A stretch of DNA of 64,000 nucleotides from Ochrobactrum sp. BTU1 (GCA_018798825.1 CP076354.1:930001-994000), one strand, 5' to 3'; shown: positions 17,789-27,768, counted from the stretch's first letter. Notes: a model not told the origin generated them from the sequence alone. Numbers and translations: made by a program.

Positions 17789-18507
17789 GCACCCCGCGAC
17801 GCATTGTTGCCGGCATCAGCCCAACGAGCGATGCGGTTGATGAAGTAGGACGAAATGATCGCAAGGCCGAGATAGAGAAGACAAGCCACGCCGAAGAACA
17901 GGAATGGCTCTTTCGTAACGCGTGCTGCAATCGAAGTCTGGCGCAAGATGTCTGACAAAGTGATCACGGATACCAGAGACGTATCCTTCAGCAGAACGAG
18001 CCAGAGATTGGCGAGACCCGGAAGGGCGATACGGATCAACTGTGGAAGCACGACTTTGCGCATGGTCTGCCAATGGGAAAGACCGACAGCATAGCCGCCC
18101 TCATATTGACCGCGCGGGATCGCACGAAATGCGGACAGGAAGACTTCACTCGAATAGGATGAGAACACGAAACCAAGCGCCACCATACCGGCGGCAAAAG
18201 CATTGATTTCAACATTTGCATCAACGCCAAACAGACTAAGTAGGCGCTGCAAGCCCAAAGATGCACCAAAATAAACCAGGAAGAGCGTCAGAAGCTCAGG
18301 CAGTCCGCGGAAAATGGTGGTGTAGATATTGCTGGCGAGTCGGATGGATGGTTCTTGTGATTGTTTGCCCAAGGCAACAAGAAATCCGAGCGCGAGGCCG
18401 ACTGGCAGAGTTGCTATTGCCAAAGATATCGTGACCAGAAGGCCCCAGGCAATACTCATCCCCCAACCGTCGGGACCGAAACTTAACAAGGTGGCGTAGT
18501 GTTCCAT
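17785..18507 (-). CDS. Polar amino-acid ABC transporter permease (HisQ-like)
   Basis: A 240-residue permease of the HEAAT family with about five spans. The EAA-type coupling loop is YEGGYAVGLSHWQTMRKVVLPQLIRIALPG, and the N-terminal FRGLPELLTLFLVYFG segment is typical. It follows the binding-protein gene after 134 bp containing a stem-loop and overlaps the next permease. No ATP-binding subunit gene is found next to the operon, so the importer must borrow one encoded elsewhere. Confidence 0.88.
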   Translation of the reverse strand: MEHYATLLSFGPDGWGMSIAWGLLVTISLAIATLPVGLALGFLVALGKQSQEPSIRLASNIYTTIFRGLPELLTLFLVYFGASLGLQRLLSLFGVDANVEINAFAAGMVALGFVFSSYSSEVFLSAFRAIPRGQYEGGYAVGLSHWQTMRKVVLPQLIRIALPGLANLWLVLLKDTSLVSVITLSDILRQTSIAARVTKEPFLFFGVACLLYLGLAIISSYFINRIARWADAGNNASRGA

Positions 18508-18594
18508 GCGCCTAATCTCTTCCTAGGGCTTCTCAGGTCTGCGAGTAGCAAAGCCCGATAACTTTTGAAGTTTCTCTTTATAGCCCAAATAGTT

Positions 18595-18624
18595 ACGCCG
18601 GCTTACTTGGGAGTAAACCGGCGT
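18595..18624 (-). terminator. Intercistronic stem-loop between binding protein and permeases
   Basis: ACGCCGGCTTAC / GTAAACCGGCGT has one mismatch and a six-base loop. On the minus strand it lacks a T-run on its downstream side, so it probably stabilises the binding-protein message or causes partial termination, which would keep the binding protein in excess over the permeases. Confidence 0.55.
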
Positions 18625-18641
18625 TTTGATGTTAAAATATC

Positions 18642-19448
18642 TTAGTTTTCTGCACCGTAAGCGTCGAAATCAAAGTACTTGTCGTTGACTTCCTTGTACT
18701 TACCGTTTGCGCGGATCGCTTTGATTGCTTCGTTGAATTTTTCAATCAGCTCAGGGCGACCCTTTTTGAAGGCAACGCCGGCACCAGGACCGTGAATCTC
18801 GATCACTGGAGGGAAGGTGCCAACCATCTTACAGCAAGCGCCATCTGGCGTCTTCAGCCATTCAGCCAAGGTCACGCTATCATCGTTGACGGCATCGAGA
18901 CGACCATTCGCGAGATCAAGACGATATTCTTCGGCCGTCGGATAAGCCTTGATGGTGCTGTCGGTGAAGGTCTTTTCCGAATAGTTTGCGTGCGTGGTCG
19001 AAACCTGAACACCAATCGTCTTGCCAGCGAGATCTTCCTTGGTCACGCCCTTGATGTCCGTGTCCTTAGGTGCGGCGATACCTGGAGGTGTGTTGTAATA
19101 CTTGTTCGAGAAGTCGACCTGCTTCTTGCGCTCATCCGTAATGGACATGGATGCGATGAAGGCATCGAATTTGCCGGACTGAAGGGCTGGAATAGCGCCG
19201 TCCCACTCCTGGGTGACGAACTCGCATTCAGCCTTCATTTCTTCGCAGAGCGCTCTGGCGATATCGACGTCGAAGCCCGAAAGCGTGCCATCTGGCTTGA
19301 TAAAGTTAAACGGAGGATACGCACCTTCCGTGCCGATCTTCAGCTTCAGTGGTTCCTGAGCGGTCGCAGTGCCTGCGGTCATGGAGCCAATGGTAATTGC
19401 AAGTGCTGCAACTGATGCTGCTGCGGCGATACGCTTTAATACGCGCAT
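18642..19448 (-). CDS. Periplasmic amino-acid-binding protein (ABC importer)
   Basis: A 268-residue family 3 solute-binding protein. The signal peptide (MRVLKRIAAAASVAALAITIGSM...) ends near ATAQE. The mature chain opens with LKIGTEGAYPPFNFIKPDG and contains GFDVDIARALCEEM, the hallmark of lysine/arginine/ornithine- and histidine-binding proteins, plus SMSITDERKKQVDFSNKYY. Two cysteines (ALCEEMKAEC) may be bonded. It is the first gene of the operon with the two permeases, and the intercistronic hairpin fits higher expression. Ligand: probably a basic amino acid, not proven. Confidence 0.9.
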   Translation of the reverse strand: MRVLKRIAAAASVAALAITIGSMTAGTATAQEPLKLKIGTEGAYPPFNFIKPDGTLSGFDVDIARALCEEMKAECEFVTQEWDGAIPALQSGKFDAFIASMSITDERKKQVDFSNKYYNTPPGIAAPKDTDIKGVTKEDLAGKTIGVQVSTTHANYSEKTFTDSTIKAYPTAEEYRLDLANGRLDAVNDDSVTLAEWLKTPDGACCKMVGTFPPVIEIHGPGAGVAFKKGRPELIEKFNEAIKAIRANGKYKEVNDKYFDFDAYGAEN

Positions 19449-19786
19449 TCTAAGTCCTCTCGTTTGTTAAGGCTGGTTCCCTGATTATTCTTCTGGTTCA
19501 GCCGCTTCAAGGTACACTGTCATTCTAAACTTTAAGTAGCAATTCTGACAGTGAATCCCTTGTTGTCTACAATTAGATGCTAGAGCTGACAACGCGCAAT
19601 ATTTTTTCGCACTTATGCCCAATCATCCGCCCATAATCTGATATTCCCACCATTTTCCATGTCATGGCAATACGGCTAGAGTAATTTAATTGTGCATGCA
19701 AAAAGGCTGATTTAAAAGGATATCCGTGCCATATCTGCGCTTGGTAGAATTTTACCCTATAGTTTAACGTTTACACGGGGAAAATC
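19449..19786. other. Intergenic region, no gene seen
   Basis: 338 bp, AT-rich, between the binding-protein start and the mobB stop, both on the minus strand. It must contain the promoter of the importer operon and the end of the mobB transcript. I found no coding frame and no convincing terminator. Confidence 0.55.
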
Positions 19787-20290
19787 TCAAAGCTCCATCA
19801 GCTCTACGACGAAATCGGCAATTTCTTCAATTTTATCGATATGGAAAACGGGCAATCTTTCATCATTGGCGAGATGGTCACTGGCCAGTGCAACGATGCT
19901 CGGATCATCATCAGAAAGCGGTGGTCCATCATGCCCGCCGCTACGCCTCAGCTCGACCTTCCTATGAGATTCGCGCTTATAGCCCTCGATCAAAACGAGA
20001 TCGCATGGGGCCAGCTTGCTAACGATGGCTTGTAGCGAAGGTTCTTCTTCACCCATGTTTTCATGCATAATCGCGTAGCGAGCTGATGAGACTATGGCGA
20101 CTTCGGAAGCTCCGGCATTTCTGTGTCGCCACGAATCCGTACCGACGTGATCAATATCGAAGTTATGGTGAGCGTGTTTCACGGTCGAAATTTTATAACC
20201 GCGCTTGGTCAGTTCCTGAACCAGCCGTTCGGTCATGGTGGTCTTGCCCGAGTTTTTCCAGCCGGTGATACCGAATAGTTTATGGGTCAT
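19787..20290 (-). CDS. mobB: Molybdopterin-guanine dinucleotide biosynthesis protein MobB
   Basis: A 167-residue GTP-binding P-loop protein. The Walker A is GWKNSGKTT (residues 10-18); the HAHHNFDIDHVGTDSWRHRNAG segment and DLVLIEGYK are characteristic of MobB. It assists MobA in attaching GMP to molybdopterin but is not essential in E. coli. The start overlaps the mobA stop (ATGA), so the two are translationally coupled. It is the last gene of the moaA-transporter-mobA-mobB operon. Confidence 0.93.
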   Translation of the reverse strand: MTHKLFGITGWKNSGKTTMTERLVQELTKRGYKISTVKHAHHNFDIDHVGTDSWRHRNAGASEVAIVSSARYAIMHENMGEEEPSLQAIVSKLAPCDLVLIEGYKRESHRKVELRRSGGHDGPPLSDDDPSIVALASDHLANDERLPVFHIDKIEEIADFVVELMEL

Positions 20291-20931
20291 CTCAGAGCCT
20301 CATTCAGCCGTTTTGCTTCAGCAAGATCGTCTGGTGTGTTGATGTTGAAGAACGGATCAAATGTTTCGCCATTGGCAAGTTGTACCAAAGGGAATTCTAC
20401 CTCTTCAAAACCGATATGCCGTGCGAAAGCAAAGACACTGGCTTTTTCAGCCTGTGCCAACCAGTCATTGAGCGGCTGCGCCAAATCAGTTTTCCATAGC
20501 CCGAAGATTGGATGAACACGTCCGCCTGAACTCGCCAGCACGATAGAAGCCCCTGTTTTCTTTTGTCTTTCACAAAGTTGAGTCGCAAGATCGAGTGGAA
20601 GAAAGGGGCTGTCAGCTGCGACGCTCAACAGAAACGGGAACCCAGATGCATATTCGAATGCTGTTCGAAGACCGACAAGCGGCCCACCATGAGCGGAGGG
20701 CAAATCTGAGACAATTGGAGTATTGAGCTTTGCTAGACGGTTAGGGTCGCCATTCGCATTGACAAAGGGGTTGCTCACCTGTGGCGAAAGCCTTGAAGCG
20801 ACGTGTTCAATTATCGTTTGGGAATCAAGTGATTGGAGAAACTTGTCGCCTGCGATGCCACCTTCCTGCATACGGCTGGATAAGCCGCCTGCGATGATAA
20901 CCCCTGCAAGTCTGATCCCGTCTGGTGTCAC
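20287..20931 (-). CDS. mobA: Molybdenum cofactor guanylyltransferase MobA
   Basis: Transfers GMP from GTP to molybdopterin, giving the MGD form used by DMSO-reductase-family enzymes. The N-terminal nucleotide-binding LAGVIIAGGLSSRM lies at residues ~8-21, with GDKFLQ and SVAADSPFLPLDL following. The frame opens at 21108, but the conserved N-terminus begins just after a GTG at 20929-20931, which overlaps the stop of the upstream transporter (GTGA). That start gives 214 residues, a normal length. Confidence 0.92.
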   Translation of the reverse strand: MTPDGIRLAGVIIAGGLSSRMQEGGIAGDKFLQSLDSQTIIEHVASRLSPQVSNPFVNANGDPNRLAKLNTPIVSDLPSAHGGPLVGLRTAFEYASGFPFLLSVAADSPFLPLDLATQLCERQKKTGASIVLASSGGRVHPIFGLWKTDLAQPLNDWLAQAEKASVFAFARHIGFEEVEFPLVQLANGETFDPFFNINTPDDLAEAKRLNEALR

Positions 20932-21851
20932 GACGGATCTACTCCTGTCGGTGTTGTGGCCAAGGTGCTCTTGTTCTGTTCGCGTCTTTTGCGAATGTTC
21001 TCGCGGTAAACCATATAGATACCGCTGCCAACGACAAGGATTGAGCCGGCAATTGTGTAGGAGTCCGGGGCTTCGTTGAAAACGACGGTGCTCAACAAAA
21101 TGGCCCATAACAGGCTCGAATAACGGAATGGCGATACGAAAGAGATTTCGCCTTCACGCATCGCCATGATGATAAAATGATAACCTACCAGCAATAGCCC
21201 GGCGGCCAGCGCCATAATCAGCACTGGTCCAATACCAACCGGTTGCCATCCACCCATCGGGTGAATGAGCCCTCCGCCTGTCAATGCTATGGCACCAGCA
21301 GTCAGCGTTGAGAGGTAAAGGGTAGGGACATGCGCTGGCACGCGACGCGTTGCGATATCCCGCATAGCCGCGAAGCAAACGCTGGATAGCAAAATTCCGA
21401 CGGCTGCTAGACTTGCTGAGCTATCGGTGCCGGGGCGGATGATGATGATAACCCCCACAAGGCCAAAGGAAATACACATCCAGCGTCGCCAGCCGACTTT
21501 TTCGTTGAGGAAAAGAACAGCGCCAAGGGTTACGACCAAAGGGGTTGCCTGAAAAACTGCAGAGCAGAAAGCCTGCGAAAGGTGACCAAGAGAAAAAATA
21601 TAGGTGACTGTCGCTAAAACCTCGCCGAGAACGCGAAGAACGGTCATTAAATCCAAAGAAAGGTTGCGAAGGGCGCCGTTGCGCCAGGCGAGTAAGCCAA
21701 TTGCAATTGTCGCGAATATGCCCCGGATGAACATATACTGACCGCTATTCATCTGGGTCAGCAGATATTTCGTCATAGTATCGCCGATGGTGAATGTACC
21801 CATAGCGAGAAGCATAAAAATACTTGCACGGAAGTTTGCTGACTGCGGCAC
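20928..21851 (-). CDS. DMT-superfamily (EamA) transporter inside the Moco operon
   Basis: A 307-residue integral membrane protein with ten predicted hydrophobic segments in two EamA halves (for example SIFMLLAMGTFTIGDTMTKYLL at the start and WAILLSTVVFNEAPDSYTIAGSILVVGSGIYMVYREN at the end) and a charged C-terminal tail. EamA proteins export or import small metabolites; the substrate is unknown. Its stop codon overlaps the mobA start and it follows moaA by 89 bp on the same strand, so it is probably expressed with the molybdenum-cofactor genes. Confidence 0.85.
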   Translation of the reverse strand: MPQSANFRASIFMLLAMGTFTIGDTMTKYLLTQMNSGQYMFIRGIFATIAIGLLAWRNGALRNLSLDLMTVLRVLGEVLATVTYIFSLGHLSQAFCSAVFQATPLVVTLGAVLFLNEKVGWRRWMCISFGLVGVIIIIRPGTDSSASLAAVGILLSSVCFAAMRDIATRRVPAHVPTLYLSTLTAGAIALTGGGLIHPMGGWQPVGIGPVLIMALAAGLLLVGYHFIIMAMREGEISFVSPFRYSSLLWAILLSTVVFNEAPDSYTIAGSILVVGSGIYMVYRENIRKRREQNKSTLATTPTGVDPS

Positions 21852-21940
21852 GATATGAAATCCGGTTTAGGATTGTATATCGCTATCGTATCATTTGGAT
21901 TCGGTCCAATTTATACTTGTTGCAAATCCATCTAATTTAT

Positions 21941-22987
21941 TTATCCGCCGGTAAGGCTCATATGGCGTGCGACTGCCGGGCGATTATGGTCGCGATCAAT
22001 AATGAAGTCATGGCCCTTGGGCTTACGTGAGATTGCCTCGTCAATCGCATCGTTGAGAACGCTGTCACCTTCACTTGCACGCACCGCCGCACGCAAGTCT
22101 GCATCATCATTCTGGCCAAGGCACATATAAAGCATACCTGTGCAGGTGAGGCGCACGCGATTGCAGCTCTCGCAGAAATTATGCGTAAGTGGCGTGATGA
22201 AACCGAGACGCCCGCCCGTTTCTGCAATCGTGACATAGCGGGCAGGGCCGCCGGTGCGATACGGGATATCGGACAGGGTGAACTGTTGGCCGAGGTCGTC
22301 GCGGAGCTGCGAAAGCGGGAGATATTGATCGGTGCGATCAAATTCGATTTCGCCCATCGGCATGGTTTCGATCAGGGTCATGTCCATGTCGCGGCCATGC
22401 GCCCAGCGGATCAGTTCAGGAATTTCAAATTCATTGAAATTCTTGAGTGCTACCGCGTTGATTTTAACGCGAATGCCAGCCTTTTGCGCGGCCTCAATGC
22501 CTTCGATGACGCGGTTAAGATCGCCCCAGCGGGTGATCGTACGAAATTTTTCAGGATCAAGCGTGTCCATCGAGACATTGATGCGCCGTACACCGCAATC
22601 TGCGAGTTCGTCGGCATAGCGCGCAAGCTGTGAACCATTGGTGGTCAGCGTCAGCTCGTCCAGCGCACCTGTCTTCAGATGCCGCGAAAGCTCGCGAATG
22701 AGATGCATGATATTCTTGCGAACAAGCGGTTCACCGCCTGTCAGACGCAGTTTACGAACACCCTTCTCGATAAATGCGCTGCAGATGCGGTCGAGTTCTT
22801 CCAGTGTCAGCAGATCTTTTTTCGGCAGGAAAGTCATGTGTTCCGCCATGCAGTATGTGCAGCGGAAATCGCAGCGGTCTGTAACGGAAACGCGCAAATA
22901 GGTGATGGCACGCCCGAACGGATCAATCATTTGTCCGGTCGGAGAAACAACAGGCAGTGTTTGAGAACGTTGCATAGAGTAAGCCAT
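21941..22987 (-). CDS. moaA: GTP 3',8-cyclase MoaA
   Basis: Radical-SAM enzyme of the first step of molybdenum-cofactor synthesis (GTP to 3',8-cyclo-dihydro-GTP). The N-terminal [4Fe-4S] site is CDFRCTYC (C39, C43, C46) and the C-terminal cluster motif is C-x2-C-x13-C in [18 protein letters not shown]. The chain ends in Gly-Gly (SLTGG), needed for catalysis in characterised homologues. A GTG at 22996, an ATG at 22987 and an ATG at 22975 are all possible starts; 22987 is preceded by GGAAAC. It is the first gene of the operon. No Moco riboswitch was recognised upstream. Confidence 0.94.
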   Translation of the reverse strand: MAYSMQRSQTLPVVSPTGQMIDPFGRAITYLRVSVTDRCDFRCTYCMAEHMTFLPKKDLLTLEELDRICSAFIEKGVRKLRLTGGEPLVRKNIMHLIRELSRHLKTGALDELTLTTNGSQLARYADELADCGVRRINVSMDTLDPEKFRTITRWGDLNRVIEGIEAAQKAGIRVKINAVALKNFNEFEIPELIRWAHGRDMDMTLIETMPMGEIEFDRTDQYLPLSQLRDDLGQQFTLSDIPYRTGGPARYVTIAETGGRLGFITPLTHNFCESCNRVRLTCTGMLYMCLGQNDDADLRAAVRASEGDSVLNDAIDEAISRKPKGHDFIIDRDHNRPAVARHMSLTGG

Positions 22988-23249
22988 TGTTTCCACATGC
23001 TGCAGAGCCTGTCTGCATCTTAGTCCTAGAGATAGGTTCCGCGAAGCGCTTTGTCCAGTTTACACCTTGGTATAGCAGCTTCAAGCAAGAGCACATTAAT
23101 CGAACAGATCGATCCCTTGGCTCTTCTCATAATGGATAAAGATCAATATCTCTTTGATTTGACGCAATTCGAAGCGGCTACTGCAGTATTTATATGCAAG
23201 CCGTCATATATTGCAGAATGAAACACCGCTGGAATGACGGAGAACAATT

Positions 23250-23612
23250 ATGAGTGATGTCTGGCCTACCGAATTGCGGGTCTCGAAGGATCGCAAGCTT
23301 TTGACGGTGGCTTTTGAAAGCGGTGAACGTTTTGAGCTGACTGCGGAACTTTTGCGGGTTCTGTCACCTTCAGCGGAAGTGCAGGGGCATTCACCTGAAC
23401 AACGCGTGACGGTCGGTGGCAAGCGCGATGTCGAAATCATGCGCATGGATCCGATTGGCAATTATGCCGTCCGCATCACCTTTGACGACATGCACGATAC
23501 CGGTCTGTTTTCATGGACCTATCTTCACAAGCTGGGCACCGAGAAAGACACGCTTTGGCAGACTTATCTGGACGAGCTTGCGGAAAAAGGTCTGAAACGC
23601 GATCCGCGATGA
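23250..23612 (+). CDS. DUF971 / gamma-butyrobetaine hydroxylase-like N-terminal domain protein
   Basis: A 120-residue stand-alone DUF971 domain. Family features are WPTELRVSKDRKLLTVAFESGERFELTAELLRV, the EIMRMDPIGNYAVRITFDDMHDTGLFSWTYLHKLG core and the DELAEKG tail. Eukaryotic relatives form the N-terminal zinc-binding domain of gamma-butyrobetaine hydroxylase; stand-alone bacterial members often sit near Fe-S or Moco genes. Here it is divergent from moaA. The ribosome binding site GGAG lies eight bases before the ATG. Molecular function is unknown. Confidence 0.85.
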   Translation: MSDVWPTELRVSKDRKLLTVAFESGERFELTAELLRVLSPSAEVQGHSPEQRVTVGGKRDVEIMRMDPIGNYAVRITFDDMHDTGLFSWTYLHKLGTEKDTLWQTYLDELAEKGLKRDPR

Positions 23613-23636
23613 GGAAAAGGGCGGACTTTATTTTTT

Positions 23637-23675
23637 GCGCATCCCAAAAACCGCTGCACAGTTTTCGGGATGCGC
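23637..23675. repeat. REP-like dispersed inverted repeat
   Basis: GCGCATCCC...GTTTTCGGGATGCGC forms an imperfect hairpin between the convergent DUF971 and fumarase genes. Related copies occur at 42182-42218 and 53001-53046. Confidence 0.7.
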
Positions 23676-23694
23676 TTAAGCCGCTCTTTATTCT

Positions 23695-25314
23695 TTAACC
23701 GAGATTGAGTTCCTTGAAGAAGTCGTTGCCCTTATCATCGATGACGATAAAGGCTGGGAAGTCGACGACTTCAATACGCCAGATGGCTTCCATCCCGAGC
23801 TCTGGATACTCGACAACCTCGACCTTCTTGATGCAGTCTTGCGCAAGACGAGCGGCTGGGCCACCAATCGAGCCAAGATAGAAGCCGCCATGCGTGCCAC
23901 AGGCTTCGCGAACCTGACGCGAACGATTGCCCTTGGCGAGCATCACCATCGAGCCGCCAAACGACTGGAACTGATCAACATAAGAATCCATACGGCCAGC
24001 AGTGGTTGGTCCAAACGAACCAGATGCGTAGCCGGTTGGTGTCTTGGCCGGGCCTGCATAATAGATCGGATGGTTCTTGAAATAATCCGGCATAGCTTCG
24101 CCGTTTTCCAAACGTTCGCGGATTTTCGCGTGCGCGAGATCGCGTGCAACAATAATCGAGCCGGTCAAGGAAAGCTGCGTCTTTACCGGATGCTTCGACA
24201 ATTCCTTGAGAATGTCTTCCATCGGTTGATTGAGGTCTATCTTGACCACATGCGACGACAGCTTTTCTTCGTCGATTTCCGGCATATATTGTGCTGGATT
24301 GGTTTCAAGCTGCTCTAGGAAAATACCTTCCTTGGTGATCTTTCCTTTGGCCTGACGATCAGCCGAGCAGGAAACACCGAGGCCAATCGGCAGCGATGCG
24401 CCGTGACGTGGCAGGCGTATAACGCGCACATCATGGCAGAAATACTTGCCACCGAACTGCGCACCAACGCCGAGTGACTGGGTCAGTTTGTGGATTTCAG
24501 CTTCCATCTCCAGATCACGGAACGCACGGCCGTTATCGGAGCCTTCGGTTGGAAGCTCATCGAGATAGCGGGTGGAAGCGAGCTTCACCGTCTTCAGGTT
24601 CATTTCAGCCGAAGTGCCACCAATGACAATCGCCAGATGATAAGGCGGGCAGGCGGCCGTACCGAGACTGAGGATCTTATCCTTGAGGAAGTCGATCATG
24701 CGGTCATGCGTCAACAGCGATGGCGTTCCTTGAAACAGGAATGTCTTGTTAGCCGAACCGCCGCCCTTGGCAACAAACAGGAATTTGTAGGCGTCTTCGC
24801 CTTCTTCGTAGATGTCGATCTGCGCAGGCAAATTGTTTTTGGTGTTCTTTTCCTCGAACATCGACAGCGGAGCGAGCTGCGAATAGCGCAGATTCTTCTT
24901 ATTATAGGCATCCAGCACGCCAGCACCCAAAGCATCGGCGTCGCCACCTTCGGTCCAGACGCGACGGCCCTTCTTGCCCATGATGATCGCTGTGCCTGTA
25001 TCCTGACACATAGGCAGAATGCCGCCCGCTGCAATATTTGCGTTCTTCAAGAGATCATAAGCCACGAAGCGGTCGTTATCGGTTGCTTCGGGGTCCTTCA
25101 TGATATTTGCGAGCTGTTGCAAATGGCCTGGGCGCAGAAGGTGATTGATGTCGGCAAAGGCAGCTTCCGAAAGGATGCGCAGCCCTTCAGCGTCGACGCT
25201 CAGAATTTCCTGTCCCTTAAACGTATCGACCGACACATGATCGGAAGTCAGTTTGCGGTAAGGAGTTTTGTCTTCGCCAAGTGGGAATAGATCGGCGGCG
25301 CTTGCTTCTGCCAT
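23695..25314 (-). CDS. fumA: Fumarate hydratase, class I
   Basis: Oxygen-sensitive [4Fe-4S] fumarase of the TCA cycle (fumarate + water to malate), with alpha and beta parts fused in one chain of 539 residues. Alpha-domain features are the ligand region [26 protein letters not shown] and [11 protein letters not shown]. The beta domain shows [25 protein letters not shown] and [11 protein letters not shown]. The frame is open to 25344, but the ATG at 25314 has GAGGT at good spacing. No class II fumarase gene is in the window. Confidence 0.94.
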   Translation of the reverse strand: MAEASAADLFPLGEDKTPYRKLTSDHVSVDTFKGQEILSVDAEGLRILSEAAFADINHLLRPGHLQQLANIMKDPEATDNDRFVAYDLLKNANIAAGGILPMCQDTGTAIIMGKKGRRVWTEGGDADALGAGVLDAYNKKNLRYSQLAPLSMFEEKNTKNNLPAQIDIYEEGEDAYKFLFVAKGGGSANKTFLFQGTPSLLTHDRMIDFLKDKILSLGTAACPPYHLAIVIGGTSAEMNLKTVKLASTRYLDELPTEGSDNGRAFRDLEMEAEIHKLTQSLGVGAQFGGKYFCHDVRVIRLPRHGASLPIGLGVSCSADRQAKGKITKEGIFLEQLETNPAQYMPEIDEEKLSSHVVKIDLNQPMEDILKELSKHPVKTQLSLTGSIIVARDLAHAKIRERLENGEAMPDYFKNHPIYYAGPAKTPTGYASGSFGPTTAGRMDSYVDQFQSFGGSMVMLAKGNRSRQVREACGTHGGFYLGSIGGPAARLAQDCIKKVEVVEYPELGMEAIWRIEVVDFPAFIVIDDKGNDFFKELNLG

Positions 25315-25650
25315 TGTGGTACCTCGCTTGCTTGCCTGCCGCATCCAAGTGCCGCCTTCGGCCCAACGGATGCGCTCCGTGATTCAGCCCTGACAAAGTC
25401 AGGGGCATATTCTGCGGGGCTTTTAGCGCGATGCAGGGCGGAATCCACTGCGGCACATTGTTCTGTTCGACACGAAACGGAGCTCGAGTGTGTCCGCAAA
25501 ATCGCTTTTCAAGAAAAATTGATAGAGTTGGGCGCAAAATAATAGGAGGATGCGTTAACGTTAAAAGATTCTATACGAGATTCATCAATTCTATGGGCAA
25601 AGATTGACGCGGCTTCGCTTAATAGCGGTTGCATTGAATTGGCGGTTGGA
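25315..25650. other. Divergent intergenic region, no gene seen
   Basis: 336 bp between the divergent fumarase and L,D-transpeptidase genes. It must carry both promoters. No RNA gene or coding frame was identified. Confidence 0.55.
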
Positions 25651-27645
25651 ATGCAGTTCTCCAGAAATTTGAATCGGAACATTAAAGATAATCGCAAGCG
25701 CGGTCCTTATGTCCGTAACGCGATGGCTTTCGCACTGGCAGCATCGACACTTTTCTCGACAGCGCAGGCGCAGGCAGCTAACTCTCTGCTTGAGCTGTTC
25801 CAGCAGCGTCGTCAGCAACAGGCCCAGCCGGTTCAGCCGCCTGTGCAGGTCGCACCAGCACCAAATACTGCTAAGCCAGTTTCCGTGCCTCGAGCTGCCG
25901 TGCCGCCAGCACAGCGCGTCACGGTTAAAGGACCGCAGATCTACAATTATAAGCCGGATGCTTTGATCAAGGTCGATTTCAGCGCTCTTGATATGCAGGT
26001 GACAGCGGCAGTTGATCCCGCGCGCGTCGATCCTCTGACATCAGGAATGTCGCCGTTTGGTCCGGTAAACAAGACCGACGAATCTCAGGGTGAGCTCGCT
26101 TTCGATGCCGCAACGGATTATCTGAAGACCGTCGATGTCAAAGCGGAAAAGCAAATTGCTGAAGCTATTGTCAGCTTCTATTCCGAAAAGCGCACTTTTC
26201 TTTGGTCGGCAGACAACAAGGCGCTTGATAAAGCCCGCAATGTTGCAGCCTTCTTTGCTCAGGCTGACGATGATGGTCTGAACCCGGAAGAATACGCCGT
26301 CGCTATTCCTGGCGATCATTTCGAAGAAGCACAGCTTGCCGAACGTCAGCAGAAACTTGCTGACTTTGAAATTCGCATGTCTGCGCGTGCATTGCGCTAT
26401 GCAATTGATGCGGGCGAGGGCCGTGTGATTGCAGACCGCCTCAGTGGTTTTTATGATCTGCCGCGTAATCGCGTCGATCCTAAAGCCGTTCTGGCCCGTC
26501 TGGCATCTGAAACCGACCCGGTTACTTATCTGAAAAGCTTCCAGCCGAACAACGAAGCCTATGCTTCATTGAAGCGTGAACTGGCTAATACGGACGCGCC
26601 AGCTGGCGAACCTATTCGCATTTCGCTTGATAAAGCTATTCGTCCGGGTGATTCCAGCGATCAGCTTGCAAATGTTGTCGCGCTTATTACGAGACACGCT
26701 CCAGCCAGTTATCTGGAACAGCATCGCAATGTTCTGCAGGCTCATGCAGATGGAAGCATCTATGATCCAGAACTGGCCGCTGCCATCAAGGATTACCAGA
26801 AGCTTTCAGGCAGCACACCCGATGGCATTATTGGTAAGAACACGATTGCAGCCCTTCAAGGCGAGCAGGATTCGGTCAAGCGTGATCGCATTCTCTATTC
26901 GATGGAGCGCCTGCGCTGGCTGCCACATGATTTCGGCTCGCGTTACGTGATGGTCAATCAGCCATCCTACCGAGCTGAATATTTTGAAGACGGCAAAGAA
27001 AAGCTGGCCATGAATGTGGTCATCGGTTCGCCAACCCATCAGACCTATTTCTTCTATAACAAGGTCCAGATGGTTGTTTTCAATCCATCCTGGGGCGTGC
27101 CGCGTTCGATTATTCTGAACGAAATGCTGCCAAAGGTGATGCGTGATACGAGCTATCTCGATCGCAACGGCTACGAAGTTTATGTCGGCGGCAAGAAGGT
27201 TTCGGCGAGCGCTGTGAACTGGAGTGCAGTTGCTGCAGGCAAGGCGCATGTCGGCATCCGCCAGAAGCCTAGTCTCGATAATGCTCTGGGCGAACTGAAG
27301 ATTCTTTTCCCGAACGCTCACGACATTTACATGCATGACACTCCGGCGAAATCCTATTTCAGCCGCGATATGCGTGCCTTGAGTCATGGCTGCATCCGTC
27401 TGGAGCGCCCGCGTGATATGGCAGCAGCAGTTCTTGGTAAGCCGGTTGAAGAGCTGAGCAAATATTTCGGTAAGGACGAACGCGGCTTGAAGGTTGCAAA
27501 TCCGGTTCCGGTCTATATCGCTTACTTCACGGCTTGGCCTGATGCCAACGGTAACGTTCGTTACTTCAGCGACGTTTACGACCGTGATGCGGGTATGCAG
27601 AAAGCTTTCGATAAGACGGCAGAGTCACGCATGGCCGCTCTTTGA
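25651..27645 (+). CDS. L,D-transpeptidase (YcbB/LdtD-like)
   Basis: Periplasmic L,D-transpeptidase of 664 residues that makes 3-3 crosslinks in peptidoglycan or anchors proteins to it; polar-growing rhizobia depend heavily on this chemistry. An arginine/asparagine-rich start leads into a signal peptide ending near AQAQA. A Q/P-rich stretch follows, then a scaffold domain (~residues 130-330), a peptidoglycan-binding helix bundle (DPELAAAIKDYQKLSGSTPDGIIGKNTIAAL) and the YkuD catalytic domain with SHGCIRLERP, catalytic C581. The ATG at 25651 is preferred over a TTG four codons upstream. Confidence 0.92.
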   Translation: MQFSRNLNRNIKDNRKRGPYVRNAMAFALAASTLFSTAQAQAANSLLELFQQRRQQQAQPVQPPVQVAPAPNTAKPVSVPRAAVPPAQRVTVKGPQIYNYKPDALIKVDFSALDMQVTAAVDPARVDPLTSGMSPFGPVNKTDESQGELAFDAATDYLKTVDVKAEKQIAEAIVSFYSEKRTFLWSADNKALDKARNVAAFFAQADDDGLNPEEYAVAIPGDHFEEAQLAERQQKLADFEIRMSARALRYAIDAGEGRVIADRLSGFYDLPRNRVDPKAVLARLASETDPVTYLKSFQPNNEAYASLKRELANTDAPAGEPIRISLDKAIRPGDSSDQLANVVALITRHAPASYLEQHRNVLQAHADGSIYDPELAAAIKDYQKLSGSTPDGIIGKNTIAALQGEQDSVKRDRILYSMERLRWLPHDFGSRYVMVNQPSYRAEYFEDGKEKLAMNVVIGSPTHQTYFFYNKVQMVVFNPSWGVPRSIILNEMLPKVMRDTSYLDRNGYEVYVGGKKVSASAVNWSAVAAGKAHVGIRQKPSLDNALGELKILFPNAHDIYMHDTPAKSYFSRDMRALSHGCIRLERPRDMAAAVLGKPVEELSKYFGKDERGLKVANPVPVYIAYFTAWPDANGNVRYFSDVYDRDAGMQKAFDKTAESRMAAL

Positions 27646-27768
27646 GCGGTCGGCGGTAACTCGGCTAAAGAATGTTTTTATCGAACAGTGCTGCTTGCAT
27701 AGACAAATAACATCAAGAAAAAAGCGGACTTAGAGCATTTCAAGCAAAAGTGCGAAGCGTCTCTGCAG

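Noticed and set aside
22988..23249. Moco riboswitch upstream of moaA
   Set aside because: I looked for the conserved stem pattern in the 5' region and could not recognise it; a covariance-model search would be decisive.
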